DNA from: Bacillota bacterium
GTDB lineage: Bacteria; Bacillota; Clostridia; Oscillospirales; Ruminococcaceae
Reading direction: 5' to 3'
NCBI GenBank assembly: GCA_023433405.1
Contig: JAEZCT010000054.1
Coordinates: forward strand, 71,090-135,089
Length of the DNA stretch: 64,000 bases
The position numbers and the translations under genes were made by a program. Below, in pieces: positions 25,987 through 35,608 of this stretch (its first letter is position 1; each line of letters opens with the position of its first letter). The notes under the pieces were generated by a model. That model searched no databases. It was given only the letters and a program-made list of their open reading frames with translations, and was not told the origin of the DNA.

Positions 25987-27060
25987 ATGCCGATGATTCT
26001 TTACGTCTGTTATACCGATCTTGACAACTCCCAGTCCGGCTCCTCGGTGCGCCCTCAAAAGATGCTGCACGCCTTTGAGGAGCTTGGCTATGAAATACTG
26101 CTGCTATCAGGCGACCAGCGGCGCATGAACGAACGGCGGCGGTCTGTGCAGGGCATATTTACGGCACTAGGCAGGTATAGTCCTGATTTTTGCTACATCG
26201 AGCTGCCCTCCGGCCCTATTCAGGGGTTTGCAGACCGTCGGCTGCTCATGCGCCTTTCCCGCCTTGGCATTCCCACTGCGGCGTTTTACCGTGACGCATA
26301 TTATCGCCTTGCCCCGTGGTGGAACCTTGCGCTATACAAGAAGATTACGGTTCGTTTTTTGCATTCCGTGGATATCGGAATCCTGCGCCGCTGCTGCGAC
26401 ATCGTGTACTTTCCGTCCCGCACCATGGCATCGCTGTTTGACTTCCCACAAAAGGGGGTTCTTCCGCCCGCCTGTGAGCGACTGTTTTTAAAGCCGCGCG
26501 AGGATCCTAGGGTCTGCATCTATGTGGGCGGGCTCTCACGCTGGTACGGCACAGACCTTATGCTGCGCGCGTTTGAAATGTTAAACCGGGGCGGCAATTA
26601 CCCCTTGATCCTGGTCTGCCGCGAGAGCGAAACAATAGAGATTGAGCCGCGCTACCGTTCCGCCTCTTGGCTGACGATCTCTCATGCCAGCGGCAAGGAG
26701 CTGGAAGGCTTTTATGCGCGCGCGGATATCGGCCTGTATTGCGGCAGACGGGATCAGTATATGAATCTGTCTATGCCCGTTAAGCTGTTTGGCTATCTAT
26801 CCTACGGCCTGCCCGTCGTGGTCACCAACTGCACCGAGGTTGCAAGCTTTGTGCGCAAAAACGGGGTCGGGCTGGTGGTAACCGACGACTCTCACGCCAT
26901 CGCGGCAGGGGTACGGGATATGGTGGCAAACCCAACCGCTTACCGCCGGTATTACGATAATCTTGTACAAGCCATTAAATCGGATCATCTGTGGATACAC
27001 CGGGCGGGCAAGGTCGCCGCCGACCTTGAGCATGGCACCAGCCTGAATTCTAAGCTGTAG
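25987..27060 (+). CDS. Glycosyltransferase family 4 protein
   Basis: 357 residues in a GT-B layout. The N-terminal half has PQKMLHAFEELGYEILLLSG; the C-terminal half has VCIYVGGLSRWYGTDLMLRA and IGLYCGRRDQYMNLSMPVKL followed by FGYLSYGLPVVVTN, the nucleotide-sugar binding end of GT4 enzymes. It is cytoplasmic and adds one sugar to the lipid-linked glycan. The ATG at 25987 is preceded by GGAAAGG; an in-frame TTG at 25975 is too close to that site. Donor and acceptor are unknown. Confidence 0.8.
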   Translation: MPMILYVCYTDLDNSQSGSSVRPQKMLHAFEELGYEILLLSGDQRRMNERRRSVQGIFTALGRYSPDFCYIELPSGPIQGFADRRLLMRLSRLGIPTAAFYRDAYYRLAPWWNLALYKKITVRFLHSVDIGILRRCCDIVYFPSRTMASLFDFPQKGVLPPACERLFLKPREDPRVCIYVGGLSRWYGTDLMLRAFEMLNRGGNYPLILVCRESETIEIEPRYRSASWLTISHASGKELEGFYARADIGLYCGRRDQYMNLSMPVKLFGYLSYGLPVVVTNCTEVASFVRKNGVGLVVTDDSHAIAAGVRDMVANPTAYRRYYDNLVQAIKSDHLWIHRAGKVAADLEHGTSLNSKL

Positions 27061-27104
27061 ACTCATTGCAATGCGGTTGCGGTAAAGGGGGCTTAAAGGG
27101 CGCG

Positions 27105-28199
27105 ATGAGAATCTTGTTTTTATCGGCCGCATGCTCCTCCCATACGGTCAAATGGGTTAATACCCTCGCGCAGCGGGGACATCAGGTACTGCTTGCCACG
27201 CAGGTTGACCACCGTGCCCGTGCCGACGCGGTAAGCCCCCTTGTTCGCGTGGAATACCTCATGCGGTCGGGTACGGCGGGCTACTATTTTAATGCCGCAC
27301 AGCTGCGAGAGCTTGCCGCCGCCACCCAGCCCCAGGTTGTAAGCGCACACTACGCCAGCGGTTACGGTACACTTGCACGGCGCGCGAAGCTGTACCCTGT
27401 GCTGCTGTCGGTGTGGGGCAGCGATATCTTCGACTTTCCTACAAAAAGCGGTCTGCATCGCAGGCTGACCGAGAAAAACCTTTCCCACGCCGTGGCAATC
27501 GCCTCCACAAGCCGGGTAATGGCAGAAGAAACACGCCATTACCTCAAAGCCGAAACGCCGATTTTTATTACCCCCTTTGGAATTGATATCAAGCTGTTCG
27601 CCCCGCAGGTACGAAAAAATGACGGGACTTTTGTAGTGGGTGTAATGAAACGACTGGAACCGGAATGCGGTGTGGAGGTTTTAATTCAGGCGTTTAAGCT
27701 TTTGCGCTCCCGGGTAAGACTGGAAAACCCCGGAAAACGCGTCCTGCTGCGCATCTACGGTCAGGGCAGCGAATACGCCCCCCTGCTCGGCCTTGCACGC
27801 CATATTCTCGTTGCGGAGGATACAGAGTTTTTCGGGCAGATTGCAAACAGCGACATGCCAAACGCACTGGCGCAGATGGATGTGGTATGTCTGCCCAGTC
27901 TGCGGGAAAGCTTTGGCGTCGCCGCGGTGGAGGCCATGGCCAGTGCAAGGGCTCTTGTCACCAGCGATGCCGCGGGTTTTTTGGAGACCGTGGAGGATAG
28001 CGTAACGGGCATTATCGTGCGTGATATGGATGAAAAAAAGCTTGCGGACGCGCTTTATGCGCTGTATAAGGATCCTTTGCTCTGCCGTGCCATGGGCAAC
28101 GAGGGACGCAAGCGGGCGGAGCGTCTATACTCCATGGAGCGCTGCGCGGCAGAAATGGAAAGGGCGCTGGAGTTTGCGGCGAGAAGCAAAAAAACGTAG
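27105..28199 (+). CDS. Glycosyltransferase family 4 protein
   Basis: 364 residues. MRILFLSAACSSHTVKWVNT and LAQRGHQVLLAT start the GT-B fold; FGIDIKLFAP and FVVGVMKRLEPECGVEVLIQ precede the E-x7-E motif in LPSLRESFGVAAVEAMAS. Inverting or retaining action cannot be read, but GT4 enzymes are retaining. The ATG at 27105 follows AAAGGGCGCG. It lies 45 bases after the previous glycosyltransferase gene in the same operon. Confidence 0.87.
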   Translation: MRILFLSAACSSHTVKWVNTLAQRGHQVLLATQVDHRARADAVSPLVRVEYLMRSGTAGYYFNAAQLRELAAATQPQVVSAHYASGYGTLARRAKLYPVLLSVWGSDIFDFPTKSGLHRRLTEKNLSHAVAIASTSRVMAEETRHYLKAETPIFITPFGIDIKLFAPQVRKNDGTFVVGVMKRLEPECGVEVLIQAFKLLRSRVRLENPGKRVLLRIYGQGSEYAPLLGLARHILVAEDTEFFGQIANSDMPNALAQMDVVCLPSLRESFGVAAVEAMASARALVTSDAAGFLETVEDSVTGIIVRDMDEKKLADALYALYKDPLLCRAMGNEGRKRAERLYSMERCAAEMERALEFAARSKKT

Positions 28200-28226
28200 A
28201 AAATACGCTTAATTAAGGATAAATGC

Positions 28227-29441
28227 ATGAACCTGCTAATTATCAATCATTATGCCGGCAGCGAGGCGATGGGTATGGAGTACCGCCATTTTTACATTGG
28301 CAGAGAGCTTGCAAGGCTGGGGCACAGGGTAGTAATTGTTGCGGCAAGCTTTTCGCATCTGCGGGGACAAAACCCCTTTCCGGAGGAATCTCTTGAGGAA
28401 ACGACGGAGCAGGGCGTCACCTTTGTTTGGCTGAAAACCCCGCCCTACTACCGCAACAACCTCTTTCGCGCCAAGAATGCGGCGACGTTTTTGTGGACCC
28501 TCCATCTTCACGCTCGAGAGCTTTCCTCCATCTATCGGCCCGACGCGGTGGTGGCTTCCTCGACCTATCTGTTTGACCTCTACCCCGCCTCCCGCATTGC
28601 CCGGCTTAGCGGCGCGCGACTAATCTTTGAGCTGCACGACGTATGGCCGCTAACCCTGACCGAGCTGCACGGGCTTAGCCGAAAGAACCCGCTGGTGATG
28701 GCCCTTGCCCACGCGGAGCGAGACAGCTACCGGCGTGCGCACCGTATTATCTCCATCCTGCCCGGGGCGGCGCAGCGCGCCAAGGAGCTGGGGCTATGGG
28801 GCAAGCCCGTCATTTACATCCCAAACGGAGTGGTACCGGAAGCGCAGGAGGGCTGCCAGCCAAGCGCGGCGCAGCGGCGCATTCGAGAGCTGAAGGAGCA
28901 GGGGTTTTTTACCATTGTCTACGCGGGCGGGTTTGCTAACGCAAACGCACTCGAGACCCTGGTAGACTGTGCCGCTTTGCTGCCTGACGACATTGCGGTT
29001 GTTCTGGTGGGCAAGGGCGACCAAAGCCATGCGCTTGCAGACCGCGCAGCCAAAAAAGGGCTGCACAACCTGTTCTTTGAGGAGTATGTTCCAAAGCAAA
29101 AGGTTCCGTCCGTGTTACGGGAAGCGGATTGTCTGTACATTGGCGCAAAAAAATGTGCGCTGTACCGCTATGGCGTTGGGATGAACAAGCTGTACGACTA
29201 CATGCTGGCGGCGCGGCCAATCCTGTACGGGGTGGATGCGCCCGGCAACGAAGTCGCGGATTGCGGCTGCGGTATCACCGTCGCGCCGGATGACCCAAGG
29301 GCACTTGCCGAGGGTGTCGAGGCCATGCGCAGGCTTACGGCGTTTGAGCGTGAGGAGATGGGCGTGCGGGGTCGGGATTATGTGCTGAAAAACCGTGCTT
29401 ACAGCACCCTTGCCGCTCAGTTTTTAAGCGCCATGCAATAG
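28227..29441 (+). CDS. Glycosyltransferase family 4 protein (WbuB-like)
   Basis: 404 residues. The start LLIINHYAGSEAMGMEYRHF and YIGRELARLGHRVVIVAASF matches WbuB/FnlC-type GT4 enzymes that act on amino-deoxy-sugar repeat units, in keeping with the dehydratase at the head of the operon. LIFELHDVWPLTLTEL, VIYIPNGV and the C-terminal NKLYDYMLAARPILYGVDAP are typical. The ATG follows AAGGATAAATGC. Substrates are inferred only. Confidence 0.85.
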   Translation: MNLLIINHYAGSEAMGMEYRHFYIGRELARLGHRVVIVAASFSHLRGQNPFPEESLEETTEQGVTFVWLKTPPYYRNNLFRAKNAATFLWTLHLHARELSSIYRPDAVVASSTYLFDLYPASRIARLSGARLIFELHDVWPLTLTELHGLSRKNPLVMALAHAERDSYRRAHRIISILPGAAQRAKELGLWGKPVIYIPNGVVPEAQEGCQPSAAQRRIRELKEQGFFTIVYAGGFANANALETLVDCAALLPDDIAVVLVGKGDQSHALADRAAKKGLHNLFFEEYVPKQKVPSVLREADCLYIGAKKCALYRYGVGMNKLYDYMLAARPILYGVDAPGNEVADCGCGITVAPDDPRALAEGVEAMRRLTAFEREEMGVRGRDYVLKNRAYSTLAAQFLSAMQ

Positions 29442-29485
29442 TAAGCAATACATCGATATGCATAAATGCAAACGGAGAAACGGTT

Positions 29486-30187
29486 ATGCTCCCGAAGAAT
29501 CCGCGCCATCTTCCCCCCGCCATGCAAAATGAGGAATGCGGACGATACCTTGCCCTATTAAACAGGCGCAGGGCGGCCTTTCGTGTTAAGCGCGCGTTTG
29601 ATATCCTTCTGTCGCTGTGCGCGTTAGCGGCGCTTTTACCGCTGCTTTTGCTCATTGCCCTGCTGGTGGGGCTCACCTCCCAGGGCGGTGCCTTGTTTTG
29701 CCAGACACGCGTCGGGCAAAACCTGAAGCGTTTTACCATCCTAAAATTCCGCACCATGCGCGCTTCGGATAACCGCTGCGCCCTGCCGCTCACGGTGCGC
29801 GACGACCCGCGCATCACTCCCCTTGGGCGGTTTCTTCGCAAGCTGCATCTGGACGAGCTGCCGCAGCTTATCAACGTTTTAAAGGGTGATATGTCGTTTG
29901 TCGGCCCAAGGCCAGAGGTGGAGCGTTATGTGCGGCAGTACACACCCCGCCAGCTCGCAACCCTGCTGATTCCCTGCGGCATTACCTGCACCGCAAGCCT
30001 TGTCTACAAGGACGAAAACAACCTGCTTACGGCGAGTGATGACCCGGAAACGTGCTACCTGCGCGATATCCTGCCCGTGAAAACCGAGTATAACCTCGCA
30101 TACCTTGAGCGATTTAGCCTAGGTGAGGATATTAAAATCATCCTGCAAACAGCGCTTTCGGTTATTGGGGTGACGCCCAGGGTTTAA
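29486..30187 (+). CDS. Polyprenyl-phosphate phosphoglycosyl transferase (PglC-like)
   Basis: 233 residues, the small monotopic form. A re-entrant hydrophobic segment (KRAFDILLSLCALAALLPLL) is followed by FCQTRVGQNLKRFTILKFRT, then LRKLHLDELPQLINVLKGDM with the catalytic Asp-Glu pair, and SFVGPRPEVE. It transfers sugar-1-phosphate from a UDP-sugar to undecaprenyl phosphate and so starts the glycan. It lacks the four-helix N-terminal domain of WbaP-type enzymes. It is last in the operon. Confidence 0.92.
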   Translation: MLPKNPRHLPPAMQNEECGRYLALLNRRRAAFRVKRAFDILLSLCALAALLPLLLLIALLVGLTSQGGALFCQTRVGQNLKRFTILKFRTMRASDNRCALPLTVRDDPRITPLGRFLRKLHLDELPQLINVLKGDMSFVGPRPEVERYVRQYTPRQLATLLIPCGITCTASLVYKDENNLLTASDDPETCYLRDILPVKTEYNLAYLERFSLGEDIKIILQTALSVIGVTPRV

Positions 30188-30503
30188 AACCCGCAACACG
30201 CTGAGTGTTTATGCTATTATCGTTTTAAAGCTTTGCAGGTTAGCTGATAGAATGTCTTAATAAACCCGCCTGCGGTGAAGCTTTTATCACAAATAAGGTT
30301 TTATCATTTTTTATTTGTGAAAGGATAGTGTGGCTATACTCTATCTTTTTTGAGCGTCTTATGGTAAATTATTAATGAAAATGTCGTATAGTACACCTGT
30401 ACAACACCACAGATTGCAAACACTTTTTGCTAAGAGATAAAGTGTCCTTATTGCGAGACGGAAAAAGCGTATCGTGACAGGAAAACGGAAAGAAGGCATA
30501 ACG
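30188..30503 (+). other. Intergenic region after the glycan operon
   Basis: 316 bases without a gene. TCACAAATAA/TTATTTGTGA (about 30286-30319) can pair, and GATAG/CTATC followed by a T run at 30324-30351 is a weak terminator candidate for the glycan operon. Confidence 0.4.
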
Positions 30504-31109
30504 ATGGAACATGGGGCTTTTTCTGGCGGTGTGGAACCGGGGGGACTGCGCACCACCTACGAAATCAATATCCTCATCTGCTACCTGCTAAAGAGTGTGG
30601 ATGCCGCCTTTACCAAGGCGCAGCTCGCCGAAATATTGCAGCGCGACGGGCTTGTTAACTACTTCGAGCTTGCCAATTCCATCAATGAGCTTGTAAAGCT
30701 CGACCAGATTCGCGCGGAAAAGCAAGCAGACGGCGAGGATGTATATCGTGTGACGGAGCTTGGCGCGAAGGCCTGCGCCACCATTGAACGAACCGTTTCG
30801 GCATCGGCGCGGGAGAAGGCCGTAAAGGCTGCCCTGCGTCTGGTGAAACGGATTGACCGTGAACGGAAAAACAAGGTGGATATTTCGCAAACAGAGGACG
30901 GCTACCTTGTAACCATGCGCATTCTGGACGTAGGCTCTGACCTGATGACCCTTACCCTGTTTTTACCAGACGCGATGCAAGCCGAGGTGGTTAAGCGACA
31001 GTTTTTAAATGACCCCCAGCTGCTGTATAAGGGGGTATTGTCACTGTTGGTGCGCGATCTTGAGGATTATAAGGGCTTTTCCTGCGGCGACGACGACCTG
31101 TTTGATTAG
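30504..31109 (+). CDS. DUF4364 family protein
   Basis: 201 residues. YEINILICYLLKSVDAAFTK, AQLAEILQRDGLVNYFELAN and YRVTELGAKACATIERTVSA form a winged-helix domain; a mixed alpha/beta tail follows (DISQTEDGYLVTMRILD). DUF4364 is common in clostridia and has no established function; the winged helix suggests DNA binding. The ATG at 30504 is seven bases after AGAAGG. It is followed by sbcD 69 bases downstream. Confidence 0.87.
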   Translation: MEHGAFSGGVEPGGLRTTYEINILICYLLKSVDAAFTKAQLAEILQRDGLVNYFELANSINELVKLDQIRAEKQADGEDVYRVTELGAKACATIERTVSASAREKAVKAALRLVKRIDRERKNKVDISQTEDGYLVTMRILDVGSDLMTLTLFLPDAMQAEVVKRQFLNDPQLLYKGVLSLLVRDLEDYKGFSCGDDDLFD

Positions 31110-31178
31110 CGCGCCGGGTAATATCCGCTCACATATGCGGCAATCACCTTTGCCGGAAAGGACGGCGTTTCGCTATCC

Positions 31179-32339
31179 ATGAGAATTGTACATATCGCGG
31201 ATTTGCACCTTGGCAAGGTGCTGTTTGATTTTTCTCTCTTAACCGACCAGAGCGCGTGGCTGGAGGAGCTTACCCGCTTTATCAAGGAGCAAAGGGCGGA
31301 TGCGCTGGTGATTGCGGGCGATGTATACCACCGTTCCGTGCCGCCCACCGAGGCTGTGGCGCTGCTGGATGATTTTTTGAGCGAGGTGATACAGGGCGCC
31401 GGCGTTCCTGTTTTAATGATAGCGGGAAATCACGACAGCGGCCAACGGCTGGGCTTTGCGTCAAAGCTGTTTGAGGGCGGGGGGCTGTATGTCTCCGGCG
31501 CCGTTGGAGAACGCCTGAAAACTGTTACCCTTCCCGATGCCTTCGGGGAGGTTCGCTTTGTTTTGCTGCCCTATTTTGAGCCGTATCCCATCCGGCGGCT
31601 GTATGCGGACGAAAGCATTAAAACCTCGAACGATGCCTTTGCCCGTATTGCCCGGGAAAACCTTGCGGAGATTGATTTTTCCCGCCGCAATGTTTTAGTC
31701 TCCCACGGCTTTTTCGGGAAAGACTCGGCTCTCGCCCGCTTCTCGGACTCCGAACGCAGCGTAGGCGGAACCGACCTTGTGGACAGTGGGCTAATTGAGG
31801 CGTTTGATTACGTCGCACTCGGACACCTGCACGCGCCGCAGACGGCAGGAGCACCCCATATCCGTTATGCGGGCTCTCCGCTAAAATATTCCCTTTCTGA
31901 GGTCGCGCAGAAAAAGAGCGTGACGGTGGTTGATTTGCGCGGCAAGGGGGACATGACCATAACCGCCGAGTATATCCCCGCTCCCCGTGACCTGCGCATA
32001 GTTACCGGCACGATGGCGGAATTAACGGACAAAGCCTTGCAGTCGTCCTATTCCCTTCACGACTACATATACGCCGTGATTACCGATAAGAATGAGGTTT
32101 ATTCCGCCGCCGAAAAGCTGCGCGCGCTGTTCCCGAACCTGATTGGGCTGCGGCGGGAATCAGACGGCACCGCCACCAGCGACCCGCTGGTTTTTGGCAC
32201 GGCGGTTGGCAAGCGGGATATTGACGACCTGTTCCGCTCCTTCTACCTCGACATGCGGGGAGAGGTACTGCCGCCAAGGCTTGCTAAGGCGATGCATGAA
32301 GTTTTTGCCGAGGCGCAGAGAGAGGAGCGGGAGCCGTGA
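31179..32339 (+). CDS. sbcD: DNA exonuclease subunit SbcD
   Basis: 386 residues. The Mre11-type phosphoesterase motifs are intact: HIADLHLGK, ALVIAGDVYHRSV, MIAGNHDSGQRLGF, NVLVSHGFFG and VALGHLHAPQ. With SbcC it cuts hairpins and blocked DNA ends. Its stop overlaps the sbcC start by four bases, so the subunits are made together. Because SbcCD cleaves DNA palindromes, it is relevant to the many hairpin repeats in this window. Confidence 0.95.
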   Translation: MRIVHIADLHLGKVLFDFSLLTDQSAWLEELTRFIKEQRADALVIAGDVYHRSVPPTEAVALLDDFLSEVIQGAGVPVLMIAGNHDSGQRLGFASKLFEGGGLYVSGAVGERLKTVTLPDAFGEVRFVLLPYFEPYPIRRLYADESIKTSNDAFARIARENLAEIDFSRRNVLVSHGFFGKDSALARFSDSERSVGGTDLVDSGLIEAFDYVALGHLHAPQTAGAPHIRYAGSPLKYSLSEVAQKKSVTVVDLRGKGDMTITAEYIPAPRDLRIVTGTMAELTDKALQSSYSLHDYIYAVITDKNEVYSAAEKLRALFPNLIGLRRESDGTATSDPLVFGTAVGKRDIDDLFRSFYLDMRGEVLPPRLAKAMHEVFAEAQREEREP

Positions 32340-35338
32340 AGCCGATTATGCTAGAAATTAACGCGTTTGGTCCTTACGGCGGCTCGGAGGTTATTGACTT
32401 TACCCAGCTTGAGGGGCAGAACCTTTTCTTGATTACCGGACCAACCGGCGCCGGTAAAACCACCATATTTGATGCGATTACCTTCGCGCTGTACGGGAAA
32501 GCAAGCGGCGAAAGCCGCTCTGACAACGAGGCGCTCAAAAGTGATTTTGCGTCGCCTGACGATCTTTGCCTGGTTCGCCTTCATTTCTTGCTGCACGGAG
32601 AACGGTACATCGTCGAACGCCGTCCCAAGCAGCAGCGCACCGTGCGCGGCGGAGGGGTAAGCACCGCAAACGGCGACGCTTTTTTAACCCTGCCCGACGG
32701 CGGGCTGGTGAAGGGTGTAACCGAGGTCACCGCTCGCGTCGAGGAGCTGCTCGGGCTTGACTGCGGTCAGTTCCGGCAGATTGTTATGCTGCCCCAAGGA
32801 GAATTTAAGCGTCTGCTGGAGGCAGAAAGTAAGCAAAAGCAGCTCATCTTCCGCAAAATATTCTCCACAGGTCTGTACAGCCTTGCGGAGCTGCGGCTTA
32901 AGGAGCGGCGCGACGCAGTAAAAGCGGAGCTTGACCAATACGCCGTAACCCTTGCCGAAGGCGCCCGGATGCTATCGGCGGCGGAAAGCGGTCCCCTCTC
33001 CCATGCGCTGTCTGCGCAGAGCCTGCATTACCCCACTGTTTTGGCGTGTGCCGACGAACAGCTTGCGGCGGACATGCAATGGCTCGAAACGGTCAATGCT
33101 CAGTTAACCGCGGTGCGGCAGGAGCATAGCCGAATTGACCTGGAGGCGGCGGAGCGCCAAAACGAGCGTCTGGATAGGCTGGAAGCGCTTCTTCGCCGAC
33201 GGACAGTGCTGCAGGAGCAGGCAACCGAACAGGAGACGCGCAAAAAAGCGCTGCTGCTTGCCCGCCGTGCGGGTGAGCTTGCCTTTATTCGCCGGGAGAT
33301 GGAGCTCGGCAGAGAATTGATTGAATCCGGTGAGAAATCCGCCTTGGAGCTGACGAAGCGCATTGCAATCAGTTCGTCACGGCTGGAAGATGCAAGCCGG
33401 TCGCTTGAAAAGGCACGGGAGCAGAAGAAGTCACAGCCAGCGCTGATTGCGGGCCGAGAGCGCTTTGCACGCTATCGGGAGGGCTTTGCCCTGATTCAAA
33501 GGCTGGATGAGGAGATTGTCGCCGTAACGCGCAAGGTCGGCGTACAGGAGGGCAACCTTGCCGCCATTGACTGCCTTTCGGCGCGTGCACTGGCTCAGCA
33601 AAGTGTAACGCGCACCGCGGAGCTGGCAAACGATCTTTGTGCGCTTTGCGCCTCGATAGAGGAGTACCTTGCCGCCGCACAGCGGTTTGCCGACAGCAAC
33701 AGCGCTTACGCACGAGCCTTCGAACAGTTTTTGGCTGGGCAGGCCGGGCAGCTTGCACTTGGATTAAGGGAGGGTATGCCCTGTCCGGTTTGCGGCTCCA
33801 CGGAGCATCCCTCCCCTGGGCATCCCGCCGAAAACGCGCCATCCGCGGAGCAGCTGAGCACGTTAAAACAGGAGATCGACACCCTCTACCACCGACAGAT
33901 GACCCTTTTGGGCGATGTAAGGGCACAGGCCGCCGCCCTGCGGGCGAATTTCTCCCCGGTGCGGGAGGGCTCTGATTTCATACTACCCGACGGAGACCCC
34001 CTCTCCCTGCGCGATAAGCTTGCAGAACTGCGCGATAAGGCAAGGCGCGAGAGCGAGCTTGCGGCGGCACGATACGAACCCATAGCCGCCGATGCGGCCG
34101 TGCATCTCGCCCGCCTTAGCATGGCTGACGATAAACGGCTTTACGATACCCCTTACCTTTCTCAGCGCCGAAGCGTTATTGAGCAGGAAAGCGCGGCGCT
34201 TGCCGCGTCTCTTGCACAGCTTAAGGAACGAAGGCACGAGGCACAGGGCGCAGTTCCTAAAGAGTTTAACGACCCAGCCGCACTGGAGAAAGCCGCTGAG
34301 CAAAACGATATGGAGATAGCGCGGCAGGATGCGCAGGAGCAGCGGGCGCAAACCGAGCTTACCGCGGCTACCGCGGAGCGGGAACGGCTGGAGGAGGCGC
34401 TGGCAGGTGCAAAAGCCACTGCCGCGCAGGCATCGGTGGCTTTAAAGCTTAGAGAAGCGGAGCTTGCAAACGGCCTAGCGCGTTATGGCTTTGCCGACTG
34501 GGATGCCGCGTCTCGCTGCCGGTTATCCGATGATGCCTACGCCGAGCTGGAAAACGCCATCACTCAGTATGATGCCGAAGAGGCAAAAACAGCGGGAGAG
34601 CTTGAGACGCTGCACAAGGAATGTGAAGGAAAGTCGCGAATTGACCTGGATGCGCTGCGCGATAAGCTTACCGAAACAGAGCTGCGTCTTGCAGCGCTGG
34701 AGGCGGATAAAACGGCGCTGAGTCTGCGGGTGGATGGTAACGCCCGCGCCGTCGCCCGCATAAGGGAGCTGCTGGAAATCTCCCGGAAGGCGGAAGTCAT
34801 TTATGGGGATATGCAGTCGCTTTACCTGCTAACCAAGGGGGAGAACGCGGCTAAGATATCCTTTGAACGGTATGTGTTGGGAGCCTACTTCGCCGATGTC
34901 ATCCGCGCGGCCAACCACTGGCTGCACGACATGACGGGCGGACGATACCTGCTGCGTCATAAACAGGACCGTCTCAAGGGCGGCGGCGCGGCGGGACTGG
35001 ATTTTGCGGTGCTAGACGCAAGTACCGGCAAGGAGCGCGCAGTCGGAACCCTTTCGGGCGGAGAGAGCTTTAAGGCCTCTCTTTCCCTCGCGCTGGGACT
35101 TGCGGATGTGATTCAGGGCTATTCGGGCGGGGTGAGCATCGAGACGATGTTCATCGACGAAGGCTTTGGCTCACTGGATGCGGTCTCCCGTGAAAAGGCG
35201 GTGGATACGCTGTTTGAGCTGGAGAAAACCGGGCGACTCATTGGCGTAATCTCCCATGTGGAGGAGCTAAAGGAGCGCATCCCCGCGCGCTTGGAGGTTA
35301 CCCCCTCCCCTCACGGCAGCTCCGCCGCGTTTGTTTAG
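32336..35338 (+). CDS. sbcC: DNA exonuclease subunit SbcC (Rad50-type ATPase)
   Basis: 1000 residues. Walker A GPTGAGKTT (35-43), a Q-loop (FRQIVMLPQGEFKRLLEAES), long coiled coils, the zinc hook CPVC (483-486), and the C-terminal LSGGESFKASLSLALGLADV and MFIDEGFGSLD give a complete SMC-like architecture. Start is GTG, coupled to sbcD by GTGA. It gates SbcD nuclease activity with ATP and bridges DNA through the hook. Confidence 0.95.
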   Translation: MKPIMLEINAFGPYGGSEVIDFTQLEGQNLFLITGPTGAGKTTIFDAITFALYGKASGESRSDNEALKSDFASPDDLCLVRLHFLLHGERYIVERRPKQQRTVRGGGVSTANGDAFLTLPDGGLVKGVTEVTARVEELLGLDCGQFRQIVMLPQGEFKRLLEAESKQKQLIFRKIFSTGLYSLAELRLKERRDAVKAELDQYAVTLAEGARMLSAAESGPLSHALSAQSLHYPTVLACADEQLAADMQWLETVNAQLTAVRQEHSRIDLEAAERQNERLDRLEALLRRRTVLQEQATEQETRKKALLLARRAGELAFIRREMELGRELIESGEKSALELTKRIAISSSRLEDASRSLEKAREQKKSQPALIAGRERFARYREGFALIQRLDEEIVAVTRKVGVQEGNLAAIDCLSARALAQQSVTRTAELANDLCALCASIEEYLAAAQRFADSNSAYARAFEQFLAGQAGQLALGLREGMPCPVCGSTEHPSPGHPAENAPSAEQLSTLKQEIDTLYHRQMTLLGDVRAQAAALRANFSPVREGSDFILPDGDPLSLRDKLAELRDKARRESELAAARYEPIAADAAVHLARLSMADDKRLYDTPYLSQRRSVIEQESAALAASLAQLKERRHEAQGAVPKEFNDPAALEKAAEQNDMEIARQDAQEQRAQTELTAATAERERLEEALAGAKATAAQASVALKLREAELANGLARYGFADWDAASRCRLSDDAYAELENAITQYDAEEAKTAGELETLHKECEGKSRIDLDALRDKLTETELRLAALEADKTALSLRVDGNARAVARIRELLEISRKAEVIYGDMQSLYLLTKGENAAKISFERYVLGAYFADVIRAANHWLHDMTGGRYLLRHKQDRLKGGGAAGLDFAVLDASTGKERAVGTLSGGESFKASLSLALGLADVIQGYSGGVSIETMFIDEGFGSLDAVSREKAVDTLFELEKTGRLIGVISHVEELKERIPARLEVTPSPHGSSAAFV

Positions 35339-35392
35339 TCTGTCTGGTACTGCCGAATAATTTAAGCATTTTTATGCAAGAGGAGAACTTCC

Positions 35393-35494
35393 ATGCTCCC
35401 AAAACTAACGCGAAGGTCTTTGGTGCTAATGCTTGTTCTTGCACTGCTTATATTAGCGATAACATTGTGGTATGGCAATTATCCATATTATTAA
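35393..35494 (+). CDS. 33-residue predicted membrane peptide
   Basis: A short frame starts at ATG 35393 seven bases after AGAGGAGA, a near-perfect ribosome site. The peptide has a basic start (MLPKLTRRS), one hydrophobic helix (LVLMLVLALLILAITLW) and an aromatic end (YGNYPYY). It starts 54 bases after sbcC and is followed by a strong terminator, so it would be the last gene of that transcript. I know no family for it. The fit of ribosome site, helix and terminator makes it a credible small gene, not proven. Confidence 0.5.
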   Translation: MLPKLTRRSLVLMLVLALLILAITLWYGNYPYY

Positions 35495-35553
35495 GGCTCA
35501 AATTATAATCCTTATGCCGAGGGCATGAGATTGATACACTTTACAAACGGAAA

Positions 35554-35607
35554 AAACTGAAAAACAGCGGATTCCCCGTAAAGGGAATAACCGCTGTTTT
35601 TCAGTTT
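35554..35607 (+). terminator. Terminator of the sbcDC transcript
   Basis: AAACTGAAAAACAGCGG pairs with CCGCTGTTTTTCAGTTT, with an inner ATTCCC/GGGAAT stem: an extended hairpin with internal T runs, usable in both directions. Confidence 0.85.
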
Positions 35608-35608
35608 G

